Shown here: positions 1 through 7,033 of the stretch, in pieces
Layout of the letters: every line of letters starts with the position of its first letter
How positions within the stretch are numbered: the first letter of the stretch is position 1
Assembly: GCA_002772195.1 (NCBI GenBank)
Contig: PCSG01000204.1
Location: 1-13,276 of the forward strand
DNA: 13,276 nt
Reading direction: 5' to 3'
Source of the DNA: Desulfobacterales bacterium CG23_combo_of_CG06-09_8_20_14_all_51_8
GTDB lineage: Bacteria; Desulfobacterota; Desulfobacteria; Desulfobacterales; Desulfosalsimonadaceae
Translations under genes and position numbers: made by a program
The notes under the pieces: model-generated
The model's database searches: none
Seen by the model: only the letters and a program-made list of their open reading frames with translations
What the model was told of the DNA's origin: nothing

Positions 1-10
1 TTTTTTATTT

Positions 11-985
11 TCAGTTCTTCCCTGAAGCAGAAAAGTCTTTCAGGTATCTGAGAAATTCAGAATCCGTGGACAGCACCATCCGGCTTTTTTTGTCCAGAGA
101 GGTCTGATATACATCCAGCGCCTTGGTAAATGAATAATATTCCGGATCCAGATTAAAGGCATCGGCATAAATTTTCGTGGCTTCCGCGTCGGCCTTCCCC
201 TTGATCTCCTGGGCCGTGCGATAGGCATCCGACTGGATCTGCTTCAAATCCTTTTCCTTGTCCCCTTCGATGCCCTGGGCTTTCCCCCGTCCCTCGGACC
301 GGATTTTTTCCGCCACCTGCTTTCGTTCCGCGATCATCCGGTTATACACCGATTCCCGTACGGTTTCGATATAGTTGAGGCGCTTGATTTTGACATCCAG
401 CAGTTCAATCCCGAAATTCTTCAGCTTGGGCTGGGACGCTTTTAAAATTTCACGGGTCAGAGCCGCCCGGCCGGTCTGTATCTGATAATCTGATTGACTC
501 TTTTCCTCAACGGAATCGACGGAAAGCATCTCCGTATCCACCACTTCCAGAGCGCTCATTTTCCGGTTGCTGTTGCGCACGGTTTCAATGAGTTTATGGG
601 AAGTGATGGCGTCGCGCACCGCCGGATTGATGATTTCACTCAACCGGCTCTGGGCGCTTGGCATGTCCCGAACGATTTTGATAAACGCAATGGGGTCGAC
701 AATCCGCCACCGGGCAAAGGTGTCCGCCCAGATATAGCTCTTGTCCTGGGTGATAATCTGCCCCGGTTCCCCGTTCCAGGCCTGAATATTTTTGGGAAAA
801 TAATTGGCCTCATAAATCACGGGGATTCTGAATTTCAAGCCCGGCTCCGTGATCGGCTCCCCCACCACCCGCCGGAATTTTGTGATCACCACCTGTTCGG
901 TTTCATCCACGATATAGGCGGAAGAGGCAAATCCTATGATCATAAGCAAAACAATACCTATCAAAACAATGCGTTGCGTCTTCAT
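11..985 (-). CDS. hflC: HflC, FtsH protease modulator subunit
   Basis: SPFH/prohibitin-family membrane protein. In characterised bacteria HflC pairs with HflK to form a large periplasm-facing cage around the FtsH protease and modulates turnover of membrane proteins. The 324-residue product starts with a short basic stretch (MKTQR), then one N-terminal membrane anchor at about residues 6-25. The SPFH domain follows from about residue 26 (YIVDETEQVVITKFRRVVGE) and leads into a charged Ala/Glu/Lys-rich coiled coil at about 220-270. Length is close to E. coli HflC (about 334). I chose the ATG at 985: it overlaps the hflK stop in an ATGA and has GGGGA 8 nt upstream. An in-frame GTG at 1000 would add only five residues and lacks these features. 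The gene is the second in a two-gene unit and is translationally coupled to hflK. The stop lies 10 bases from the window edge. Confidence 0.95.
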   Translation of the reverse strand: MKTQRIVLIGIVLLMIIGFASSAYIVDETEQVVITKFRRVVGEPITEPGLKFRIPVIYEANYFPKNIQAWNGEPGQIITQDKSYIWADTFARWRIVDPIAFIKIVRDMPSAQSRLSEIINPAVRDAITSHKLIETVRNSNRKMSALEVVDTEMLSVDSVEEKSQSDYQIQTGRAALTREILKASQPKLKNFGIELLDVKIKRLNYIETVRESVYNRMIAERKQVAEKIRSEGRGKAQGIEGDKEKDLKQIQSDAYRTAQEIKGKADAEATKIYADAFNLDPEYYSFTKALDVYQTSLDKKSRMVLSTDSEFLRYLKDFSASGKN

Positions 986-2025
986 TTCGTCAGTCCCCAC
1001 TTTTCGCCGATATTCAGCAGCGGCAGCACGTTTGTCTGCTTGGAATCAATTATATAAATCTCGCCCAGACCCGGAAACACCCGTTCCACCATTTCAAGAT
1101 ACAGGCGGCGACGGGTGACGTCCTTTGCCTTGGCGTATTCCTTATACTGGGCGATAAATCGTGACGCATCGCCGGATGCCTGGTTCACGCGCTCAATAGC
1201 ATAGCCTTCGGCGCTTTTAATGGCCAGTTCCGCCTGCCCCCGGGCATTGGGAATCACCCGGTTGTATTCTTCTTTCGCCTGATAGATGAGTTTTTCCTTT
1301 TCCTGGACCGCCTGATTGACCTCGTTAAAGGACTCCTGAACCGGGCCGGGAACATTGGTGTCTCCCAGTTCCACGGTCACAATTTCAATGCCGGTTTCCG
1401 CCTCATCCATCTCCTTCTGCAGCGCTTCCTTGGCCGCAATGGCGATTTCCGGGCGATTGTTGATGACTTCATTAATACTCCGGTCACCCACAATCAGCCG
1501 CATGGACGATTCGGACATGTCCCTCAAGAACAGCGGCACATCCTCGACTTTAAACATGTATTTGTAGGGGTCCCGAATTTTGTACTGAACGATCCAGGGC
1601 ACCAGCCCCACATTCAGATCCCCGGTGAGTATCAGGGAATCATCAAAGGTTTCTTCGGGGGATCGAAGCTTCGCATAACCGGACGGGGCTTCCCCAAGTC
1701 CGAAATTTTCTTTTTCCACCCGGGTGGACACCTTGGTCACTTTTTCAATAAAGGCGGGATATTTGAATTTTAAACCGGAGGTCTCCGTCCGGACATATTT
1801 TCCGAACCGTTGAACAACTCCCACTTCAAAGGTATCCACGGTATAAATCATCGAGGTCCCGAAAAAAAGAACAATCCCTGCCAGAACCAGCAGCAGCCAG
1901 CCGCCGGGGAATTTATACCCCTTGATTTTTTCGACGATTTCATCCATCTGCGGCGGTTTCATCCCGCCGCCGCCGGGACTCCTGTCCTTTTGTTTCTGCT
2001 GCAGTTTTTCCCAGTCCCAATTCAT
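982..2025 (-). CDS. hflK: HflK, FtsH protease modulator subunit
   Basis: SPFH/prohibitin protein that partners HflC in the membrane complex regulating FtsH. The 347-residue product has the typical HflK layout. A cytoplasmic N-terminus rich in Gly/Pro (SPGGGGMKPPQMDEI, about residues 16-30) precedes one membrane span (about 43-62, GWLLLVLAGIVLFFGTSMIY). The signature HflK junction VDTFEVGVVQRFGKYVRT follows, then the SPFH domain and a long helical segment at about 240-310. It is shorter than E. coli HflK (about 419), mainly at the N-terminal low-complexity region, which is common outside gammaproteobacteria. The ATG at 2025 is preceded by AGGGAAAG as a plausible ribosome binding site. The stop overlaps the hflC start by 4 bp (ATGA), so the two are almost certainly one operon. 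No nearby hflX, hfq or ftsH is seen in this window. Confidence 0.95.
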   Translation of the reverse strand: MNWDWEKLQQKQKDRSPGGGGMKPPQMDEIVEKIKGYKFPGGWLLLVLAGIVLFFGTSMIYTVDTFEVGVVQRFGKYVRTETSGLKFKYPAFIEKVTKVSTRVEKENFGLGEAPSGYAKLRSPEETFDDSLILTGDLNVGLVPWIVQYKIRDPYKYMFKVEDVPLFLRDMSESSMRLIVGDRSINEVINNRPEIAIAAKEALQKEMDEAETGIEIVTVELGDTNVPGPVQESFNEVNQAVQEKEKLIYQAKEEYNRVIPNARGQAELAIKSAEGYAIERVNQASGDASRFIAQYKEYAKAKDVTRRRLYLEMVERVFPGLGEIYIIDSKQTNVLPLLNIGEKWGLTK

Positions 2026-2371
2026 AAGGCTTTCCCTAAAATTTTTAAGGTGTTAATCAGTTTCTCCGTCACTGTCGCCCGTCAATAAACAAAAACCGCA
2101 TTCATCTCAAATTCGAATTGTAATGAGTGGAATAACAGAAGACTGCCGGAATGGGTTTTTTAGAACTTTTAAATAACATCCCCCTTCAAGTCAAGTAAAA
2201 AGCAGGAACCATTATAAATCCGAAACAACGCCAGCCATTGGGAAAGCCATGCTTGACTATTGCCTGGCTCCAGGAGTATATCTTCCGGAAACGATTCCGT
2301 GGGTTGATTTTTTTACCCGTCTATCCCTTGCAGAATTTAAAAAATTAAAAACCGTCCCCATCGCTTTCCAA
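2026..2371. other. Divergent intergenic region between hflK and the DUF721 gene
   Basis: This stretch of about 346 bp separates two divergently transcribed units and is visibly AT-richer than its flanks. It should hold the hflK promoter. On the minus strand a perfect TATAAT lies at 2216-2211, but no convincing -35 is found at 16-18 bp, so I do not call it. A perfect 10-bp palindrome, AATTCGAATT, lies at 2110-2119. A plus-strand promoter candidate at 2253-2282 is listed separately. The reading frame of the downstream gene stays open back to an ATG at 2249, but that part does not look like a DUF721 domain. No RNA gene or repeat was recognised. Confidence 0.6.
2253..2282 (+). promoter_or_regulatory. 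Putative sigma70 promoter for the DUF721-methyltransferase unit
   Basis: TTGACT (2253-2258) and TATATC (2277-2282) are separated by 18 bp, matching 5/6 and 4/6 of the sigma70 consensus. Transcription would start near 2289, inside a short inverted repeat CGGAA-ACGA-TTCCG (2286-2299). If real, the promoter lies inside the longest version of the downstream frame and favours the later start at 2372. Called by eye only. Confidence 0.35.
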
Positions 2372-2689
2372 ATGAAAAACAACCGGTCCCGGAAATCAGA
2401 ATCCATTCATATAAAGGATGTCCTTTCCGCCATCATCCGCGACTGCCGGAAAGAGACGAATACGGAGCTGTTGGAAATACGGAAATTCTGGAACTCCATC
2501 CTGGATACAGCCGTCACGGATAACGCCCAGCCCACGGCATTGAAGGGATCCACCCTGCTGGTCACCGTCAAAAGCTCCACATTGACCCATCAGCTGCGGT
2601 TTCGCACCCAGGATATCATAGGCGCCATCAACCGGATGTCGGGCCGCCGCCGGATCTCTAAAATAAAAATAAAAACCGGAACTTTTTAA
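2372..2689 (+). CDS. DUF721 / DciA-like protein
   Basis: Small basic protein of the DUF721 family, the group that includes DciA, the ancestral loader or operator of the replicative helicase DnaB in bacteria lacking DnaC/DnaI. The 105-residue product shows the family pattern. An N-terminal helix (SIHIKDVLSAIIRDC) is followed by a helix with a central Trp (LEIRKFWNSIL). The KH-like strand region comes next: PTALKGSTLLVTVKSSTLTH, then QLRFRTQDIIGAINRM. The tail is Arg/Lys-rich. The start is uncertain. ATG 2372 gives a protein beginning right at the domain but has no clear Shine-Dalgarno. An ATG at 2249 would add 41 residues with no family resemblance. The stop is followed one base later by the methyltransferase start, implying coupled expression. 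A DciA role is inferred from the family; DUF721 proteins vary and this one was not tested against DnaB. Confidence 0.75.
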   Translation: MKNNRSRKSESIHIKDVLSAIIRDCRKETNTELLEIRKFWNSILDTAVTDNAQPTALKGSTLLVTVKSSTLTHQLRFRTQDIIGAINRMSGRRRISKIKIKTGTF

Positions 2690-2690
2690 A

Positions 2691-3374
2691 TTGAAAATCA
2701 GGCAACCGGTGTCCGGATACCGGTTTTCCATGGACACCGTCATCCTCGCCCGACTGGCGGAACTCCGTCCTCATGACCGGGTCCTGGATCTCGGCACCGG
2801 ATGCGGGGTGATCGCCCTGATCCTGGCCGGGCGGCAGCCGGATATCACGGTCTTTGGTGTGGAAATTCAAAAATCCCAGGTGGAAATTGCGGTTCAAAAC
2901 GTCCGGGAAAACCTTCTGGAAGACCGGGTCATCATCTGTCACCAGGACATTAAAACCCTGTCTCCCGACCAGACTTCCGGACCCGTGGATTTGGTGGTCT
3001 GCAACCCGCCCCACACTCCGGCGGCCTGCGGCCGAATCAACCCGGAAAGTCCCATCGCCATCTCCCGCCATGAAATCAACATCACCATCGATGGGATCAT
3101 CCAGGCGGCCCGGCGCATGCTTTGTCCGGCCGGGCGGCTTTTTATGGTGTTTCCGGCAAAACGAATGGCGGAGCTGATGGAACACATGCGCCAAAACGGC
3201 ATTGAACCCAAAAAAATGACCGTTGTTTACACCCGGGCGGCCGGCAGCGCAAAACGCATTCTCGTCGCGGGCGTCAAAGGCGGCCGACCGGGAATCACCA
3301 TCACCGAACCTCTGGTTATCCATGGTCCGGACGGCGCGTATACCGAAACGGCCCGCCGCATTTTAACCCCGTAG
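2691..3374 (+). CDS. TrmN6-type tRNA1(Val) adenine-N6 methyltransferase family protein
   Basis: Class I SAM-dependent methyltransferase of the 'methyltransferase small' group, closest in layout to TrmN6/YfiC, which methylates A37 of tRNA1(Val). The 227-residue product begins with the family hallmark GYRFSMDTVILA (residues 9-20). SAM motif I follows (VLDLGTGCGVIAL, 31-43), then the acidic strand end GVEI (56-59) and motif IV, NPPH, at 105-108. Next is the family-typical segment GRINPESPIAISRHEI, which resembles the substrate-loop region. Motif IV is normally NPPY or NPPF; here the aromatic residue is His (CAC at 3012-3014). The start must be the TTG at 2691, because the frame is closed by a TAA at 2670 and no other start codon intervenes. 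It lies one base after the DUF721 stop. Substrate is inferred from family only; HemK/PrmC-like activity is less likely on length and N-terminus. Confidence 0.8.
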   Translation: MKIRQPVSGYRFSMDTVILARLAELRPHDRVLDLGTGCGVIALILAGRQPDITVFGVEIQKSQVEIAVQNVRENLLEDRVIICHQDIKTLSPDQTSGPVDLVVCNPPHTPAACGRINPESPIAISRHEINITIDGIIQAARRMLCPAGRLFMVFPAKRMAELMEHMRQNGIEPKKMTVVYTRAAGSAKRILVAGVKGGRPGITITEPLVIHGPDGAYTETARRILTP

Positions 3375-3408
3375 AGAATAATTTTCCCGGCGGGATATGA
3401 GTTTTTGT

Positions 3409-3437
3409 TTGACACCTATGGCCAAAATGGATATTTT
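3409..3437 (+). promoter_or_regulatory. Strong sigma70-like promoter for the tRNA-Ser pair
   Basis: A perfect TTGACA -35 (3409-3414) and TATTTT -10 (3432-3437) are separated by 17 bp. Predicted transcription start is near 3444, about 40 nt before the first tRNA. It is well placed to drive both tRNAs. Confidence 0.65.
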
Positions 3438-3483
3438 GCCGAATCTGTAAACAGCGTGGACATTTCATTCATGCCCGGATACA

Positions 3484-3573
3484 GGAGAGGTGGCCGAGCG
3501 GCTGAAGGCGCCGCTCTCGAAAAGCGGTATCTCTTTACCGGGATCGTGGGTTCAAATCCCACCCTCTCCGCCA
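3484..3573 (+). tRNA. tRNA-Ser, anticodon CGA
   Basis: Complete 90-nt class II tRNA including an encoded CCA. The acceptor stem GGAGAGG pairs with CCTCTCC (3563-3569), with discriminator G at 3570 and CCA at 3571-3573. The anticodon arm is CCGCT-CTCGAAA-AGCGG, giving anticodon CGA, which reads UCG (serine). The long variable arm expected for tRNA-Ser follows. The T arm is GTGGG-TTCAAAT-CCCAC. The D region has GCCGAGCGGCTGAAGGC, the typical serine pattern. Serine identity is supported by the long variable arm, the discriminator G and the anticodon together. Confidence 0.95.
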
Positions 3574-3642
3574 CCGGGCCCTGCATGAAAAATCTAAAAA
3601 TGGTCCGCCGCATCAGACCGCCGTTATTTAAAAAAAATTTGC

Positions 3643-3732
3643 GGAGAGATGGCCGAGAGGCTGAAGGTACACGCCTGGAAAGCGTGTGTACTCGGAAGGG
3701 TACCGAGGGTTCGAATCCCTCTCTCTCCGCCA
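3643..3732 (+). tRNA. tRNA-Ser, anticodon GGA
   Basis: Second 90-nt class II serine tRNA, 69 bp after the first and with no separate promoter seen, so probably co-transcribed. The acceptor is GGAGAGA with TCTCTCC (3722-3728), discriminator G 3729 and encoded CCA 3730-3732. The anticodon arm is CACGC-CTGGAAA-GCGTG, giving anticodon GGA, which reads UCC and UCU. The T arm is GAGGG-TTCGAAT-CCCTC. The D arm and acceptor resemble the CGA neighbour, while the anticodon and variable arms differ, as expected for isoacceptors. Confidence 0.95.
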
Positions 3733-3741
3733 TTTTTTTTT
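3733..3741 (+). terminator. T-run after the tRNA pair
   Basis: Nine consecutive T residues directly follow the CCA of the second tRNA. With the stable tRNA acceptor and T arms upstream this could act as an intrinsic terminator, but there is no separate dedicated hairpin. Confidence 0.4.
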
Positions 3742-3762
3742 AACGCAGCCTAAATTCCTTTC

Positions 3763-3791
3763 TTGTCAATCACCGCCGGTCCGCCTATACT
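3763..3791 (+). promoter_or_regulatory. Putative sigma70 promoter for dnaX and the downstream operon
   Basis: TTGTCA (3763-3768) and TATACT (3786-3791) are separated by exactly 17 bp, each 5/6 to consensus. Predicted transcription start is near 3798, giving a leader of about 58 nt before the dnaX ATG. It is the only good promoter seen ahead of the seven-gene run ending at 9883. Confidence 0.6.
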
Positions 3792-3855
3792 GTGCCAGTT
3801 AATTTTTGACCTAATTTGAGCGTTTGAAATTTTGAAACGGCGTTTTGTTTTTTAG

Positions 3856-5628
3856 ATGAGCTATCAGGTTCTTGCACGTAAATACCGTCCCCAGCGGTTT
3901 GAAGATGTCGTCAGCCAGGAGCATATCACCCGGGCCCTGGCCAACGCCGTAACATCGGGCCGACTGGCCCACGCCATTCTTCTGTCCGGGCCCAGAGGCA
4001 CGGGGAAAACCACCATCGCCCGGATTCTGGCCAAATGCGTCAACTGCGAATCCGGCCCCGGCGCCACTCCCTGCAATGAGTGCCGTTCCTGCCAGGATAT
4101 CACGTCGGGACATGCCGCGGACGTTTTTGAAATCGACGGCGCCTCCAACAATAAAGTGGAAAACATCCGGGAAATCCGCGACAACGCCCATTACATGCCG
4201 GCCTATAGTCCGTTTAAAATTTATATCATTGATGAAGTGCACATGCTCAGTGATTCCGCCTTCAACGCCCTTCTCAAAATTCTGGAGGAACCGCCGGCCC
4301 ACGTAAAATTTTTTTTCGCCACCACGGACCCGAATAAAATCCCCATCACCATTCTTTCCCGGTGCCAGCGGCATGACTGCCGGCGGGTGCCCCTTGACGC
4401 CATCATCCGGCACATGGCCATGCTCTGCGAAAAAGAAGGCATTGATATCAGCCCCGAGGCCCTGACCATGATCGGCCGGGAAGCGGAGGGCGGCATCCGG
4501 GACGCCTTAAGCCTGCTGGACCTGATGATCACCAGCGCCGACGGGCCGATCAGTGCGGACCGCGTTGCAGATGTTTTGGGGGGGCTAGACCGGCAAAGCC
4601 TGTTTGATATGTCCGCTGCGGTGTTTGCGCAAAACGCCGGCAAAATCATTGAAATCATCGACCGCCTCTATGACCGGGGCCAGAATATGGCCAAACTCTT
4701 TGCTGAGTTCCTGGCCCATTTCCGCAATCTGCTGGTGGTGAAAATCGGGGGTACCCCGGATGTTTTATCCGATGTTTCGGAATTTGAAATAAACGCCCTG
4801 CGCGACCAGGTGAAAAATATTTCCAGCACCCATATCAACCAGATTCTGGATATTTTGTTTAAAGAAGACTATACGATCCGTCAGTCCTCCCGGCCGAAAC
4901 TGGCCATGGAAATGGCTTTTATCCGGGCAATTCAGCTCCCGCCCGCAGTGTCCATCGATGCATTGATCGAAAAAATCGACACCCTTCAAAAAGGATTCGG
5001 GCAGACAGATTCAGACAACGCCTCTCCTCCGACTTCACAGGACACGGACCCTGTTACCCGGACACCAGACCCAACCCCGTCCGATGAAAACCCGGCCACG
5101 AAAGCAACAACCCCCGGCCGCCCGGATTATCCGGCGCCCTCTTTTGAAAAACAGCTGGATTCCCATGAAATCAATGAAGCTCTGACGCCATCGGGCGGCG
5201 GCGTTGATCCGGGCGGCCGCCCGGTCCATGTGAAAGAACCCGGCGAATCCCTTGCCGCATCCTGGGAAAAAATTCTTAAAAATCTGTCCGGCGAAAATCA
5301 GGCCTTGAGCGCCTGTTTTTCAGACAGTCATTTAATAGAAACCGGGAAAAATCACCTGAAAGTGCAATTTTCAACCAACCAGTTTAATATCAGCTATGCG
5401 GGACGGGACACCAGCCGGGCCCTGATTCAAAAGGCTTGCAGCCTTTATTTTGGAAATGATATACAGGTTGCCCTTGCCGGGACCGTAACGGCATCCGCGT
5501 CCGGCACGAACCGGAACCAGCAGGCCCGGCTTCTGGAAAAAGAAACTCTCGGCCATCCCCTGGTGGAAGCGGCCCTGAAGGTCTTCAACGGAAAAATCGT
5601 CGAGATCAAAATATTACAGGAGGCATGA
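3856..5628 (+). CDS. dnaX: DNA polymerase III subunits gamma and tau (DnaX)
   Basis: Clamp-loader ATPase of the replicative polymerase, which loads the beta clamp and links polymerase cores. The 590-residue product has the full N-terminal AAA+ module. It includes the opening motif YQVLARKYRPQRFEDVVSQ, Walker A GPRGTGKT (45-52) and a zinc module with Cys 61, 64, 73, 76 and 79. Walker B is IIDEVH (124-129), sensor 1 lies around TTDPNKIP (156-163), and the SRC arginine finger is Arg169. A Pro/Thr/Asp-rich linker runs from about 385 to 460. A C-terminal domain follows (SLAASWEKILKNL onward) of the kind that binds polymerase in tau. The ATG at 3856 gives the canonical N-terminus, although no strong Shine-Dalgarno precedes it. 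No convincing A-rich slippery heptamer is seen in frame at the gamma/tau boundary, so a separate gamma form is not predicted. The ybaB ribosome binding site lies in its last codons. Confidence 0.98.
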   Translation: MSYQVLARKYRPQRFEDVVSQEHITRALANAVTSGRLAHAILLSGPRGTGKTTIARILAKCVNCESGPGATPCNECRSCQDITSGHAADVFEIDGASNNKVENIREIRDNAHYMPAYSPFKIYIIDEVHMLSDSAFNALLKILEEPPAHVKFFFATTDPNKIPITILSRCQRHDCRRVPLDAIIRHMAMLCEKEGIDISPEALTMIGREAEGGIRDALSLLDLMITSADGPISADRVADVLGGLDRQSLFDMSAAVFAQNAGKIIEIIDRLYDRGQNMAKLFAEFLAHFRNLLVVKIGGTPDVLSDVSEFEINALRDQVKNISSTHINQILDILFKEDYTIRQSSRPKLAMEMAFIRAIQLPPAVSIDALIEKIDTLQKGFGQTDSDNASPPTSQDTDPVTRTPDPTPSDENPATKATTPGRPDYPAPSFEKQLDSHEINEALTPSGGGVDPGGRPVHVKEPGESLAASWEKILKNLSGENQALSACFSDSHLIETGKNHLKVQFSTNQFNISYAGRDTSRALIQKACSLYFGNDIQVALAGTVTASASGTNRNQQARLLEKETLGHPLVEAALKVFNGKIVEIKILQEA

Positions 5629-5629
5629 C

Positions 5630-5941
5630 ATGAAAAATATGAAAAATCTAATGAAGCAGGCCCAGCAGCTTCAGGCTAAAATGGCCCGGATGCAGGAAGA
5701 AATGGGGCAGAAAACCATCGAGGCGTCCGCCAGCGGCGGTATGATCAAAGTCGTGGCGAACGGGAAACAGGAAATTGTTTCAGTCCATATTGAAAAGGAA
5801 GTCGTGGACCCCGAGGACGTTGAAATGCTCCAGGATCTGATTCTGGCGGCGGTGAATGAAGCCCTGGTCCAGTCCCAGAAAATGGTGTCCGATGAAATGA
5901 GCAAGCTCACCGGCGGCATGAGCATTCCCGGACTAATGTAA
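5630..5941 (+). CDS. ybaB: YbaB/EbfC-family nucleoid-associated protein
   Basis: Small DNA-binding protein of the YbaB/EbfC family, which forms dimers that bind and compact DNA. The 103-residue product is standard length. It has the N-terminal helix MKQAQQLQAKMARMQEEM, the strand segment TIEASASGGMIKVVANGKQE and the VDPEDVEMLQDLILAAVNEA segment. A Met/Gly-rich tail (LTGGMSIPGLM) closes it, as in the family. The ATG at 5630 begins one base after the dnaX stop and has a perfect AGGAGG (5618-5623) 6 nt upstream, the best ribosome binding site in this operon. This may raise YbaB output above DnaX. The dnaX-ybaB-recR order is widely conserved and supports the call. A precise role in repair is suspected in some species but unproven. 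Confidence 0.97.
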   Translation: MKNMKNLMKQAQQLQAKMARMQEEMGQKTIEASASGGMIKVVANGKQEIVSVHIEKEVVDPEDVEMLQDLILAAVNEALVQSQKMVSDEMSKLTGGMSIPGLM

Positions 5942-5976
5942 GCGGACCAATGTAAAATGAAAGACTCCCCCAGGGC

Positions 5977-6576
5977 ATGAACCATTATCCATCATCCATC
6001 CGTCGCGTTATCACCGGCTTCAACCGGCTGCCCGGCATCGGCGTTAAAACCGCCGAACGCCTGGCCATGCATCTGCTCAGCGCCCCGGAACCAGAGGTTC
6101 TCGAACTCGCCCAGAGCATCGGCGGGCTGAAAAAAAGCATCCGGCTGTGCGTCCAATGCTTTGCCTTAAGCGACGGGGACCTTTGCCGGATCTGCGCCAA
6201 CCCGTCCCGGGACCACGCCACCATCTGCGTGGTGGAAAACCAGGCGGACATGGTAGTTATTGAAAAATCCGGGGCCTACACAGGGGTCTATCATCTGCTC
6301 CAGGGGCTTTTATCGCCCATGGACAATGTGGGACCGAGTGATATCCGCATCCGGGAGCTTCTGACGAAAATCGAAACAAGTCCGGTCAAAGAAATCATCA
6401 TCGCCACCGGCACTCAGGTGGAAGGCGAGGCCACGGCCGCCTATATTTCAGACCAGTTGTCCCGGTATCCGGTCAAAGTCACCCGGATCGCCGCCGGGGT
6501 TCCCATGGGCGGCGAACTGAAATATGTCGATCAGTTCACCCTGAAAAAAGCCATGGAGGCCCGGCATGCCCTATAA
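5977..6576 (+). CDS. recR: Recombination mediator RecR
   Basis: Recombination protein of the RecFOR pathway, which with RecO/RecF helps load RecA on SSB-coated gapped DNA. The 199-residue product matches usual RecR length. An N-terminal helix-hairpin-helix segment (FNRLPGIGVKTAERLAMHLL, 15-34) is followed by a four-Cys zinc finger (Cys58, 61, 70, 73). The Toprim domain starts near ICVVENQADMVVIEKSG (83-99). It continues with the family signature YTGVYHLLQGLLSPMDNVGP and the C-terminal TRIAAGVPMGGELKYVDQ, the Walker-like tail motif. The ATG at 5977 lies 35 bp after ybaB and has only a weak ribosome binding site. Its 3' end overlaps the next gene by 11 bp, indicating one transcript. Confidence 0.98.
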   Translation: MNHYPSSIRRVITGFNRLPGIGVKTAERLAMHLLSAPEPEVLELAQSIGGLKKSIRLCVQCFALSDGDLCRICANPSRDHATICVVENQADMVVIEKSGAYTGVYHLLQGLLSPMDNVGPSDIRIRELLTKIETSPVKEIIIATGTQVEGEATAAYISDQLSRYPVKVTRIAAGVPMGGELKYVDQFTLKKAMEARHAL

Positions 6577-7033
6577 AAAAGTCACGGCCGATGATTTGTT
6601 CGTCTGCCAGATGTGCGGGGAATGCTGCAAAGGATTCGGCGGCACCTTTGTCACGGAATCCGACATCAACGCCATTGCCGCCTTTATCCAAGTTCCTTCG
6701 GAAACATTCGTTGAAAAATACTGCCGGATGTCCGGCAAAAAACCGGTGCTTGCCCAAGGAGAAGACCAGTTCTGCATTTTCTGGGATGAAGTCCGGATGT
6801 GTACGATCCATCCGGTAAAACCCCGCATGTGCCGGGCCTGGCCGTTTATTCCGGCGATTTTAAAAGATCCGAGGAACTGGGAAATCATGTCAGGCGCCTG
6901 CCCGGGCATCCGGACGGATTTCCCCCCCAGCGTGGTGGAACGATGCGTGAGGGAAAAACTGCGCACGGATGGCTGGTATCCAGCTTTTTCCACCCCATCC
7001 GCTACCCGGAAAAAGGCTGAAAATTCCCTATGA
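6566..7033 (+). CDS. YkgJ-family cysteine cluster protein
   Basis: Putative metal- or zinc-binding protein of the YkgJ / CxxCxxCC family (UPF0153-like); no biochemical role is established. In the 155-residue product the cluster FVCQMCGECCKG gives Cys14, 17, 20 and 21. The family's second half follows: Cys70 (FCIFW), Cys79 (MCTIHPVKP) and MCRAWPF with Cys89, plus Cys112 and Cys127. This is ten or more conserved-looking cysteines in all, compatible with an Fe-S or Zn site. The ATG at 6566 has GGAGG (6555-6559) upstream, inside recR, which it overlaps by 11 bp. Its TGA overlaps the murI ATG in an ATGA. The product is cytosolic, with no signal or membrane segment. The tight embedding between recR and murI suggests co-expression, not a known shared pathway. 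Confidence 0.9.
   Translation: MPYKKVTADDLFVCQMCGECCKGFGGTFVTESDINAIAAFIQVPSETFVEKYCRMSGKKPVLAQGEDQFCIFWDEVRMCTIHPVKPRMCRAWPFIPAILKDPRNWEIMSGACPGIRTDFPPSVVERCVREKLRTDGWYPAFSTPSATRKKAENSL

Noticed and set aside
985..1000. GTG start at 1000 for hflC
   Set aside because: It would add five residues with no membrane or domain value, whereas ATG 985 has the ATGA overlap and a ribosome binding site (which the GTG codon itself overlaps).
3574..3642. Terminator or small RNA between the two tRNAs
   Set aside because: Only a 4-bp GGTC/GACC pairing is seen, with no T-run on the plus strand; most likely a spacer removed during processing.
3416..3743. Open frames across the two tRNA genes on both strands
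   Set aside because: They translate the tRNA sequences and their flanks; repeated peptides such as GFEP in these frames are the usual artefact of reading tRNA-Ser as protein.
3811..4413. 200-codon open frame antisense to dnaX
   Set aside because: It lies opposite a full, highly conserved dnaX ATPase domain and has no recognisable domain or ribosome binding site.
4964..4996. A-rich stretches near the gamma/tau boundary of dnaX as a programmed frameshift site
   Set aside because: The A runs (GAAAAAATC and CAAAAAGG) are not in the X XXY YYZ register of the reading frame, and no clear downstream stem-loop or nearby early stop was seen.
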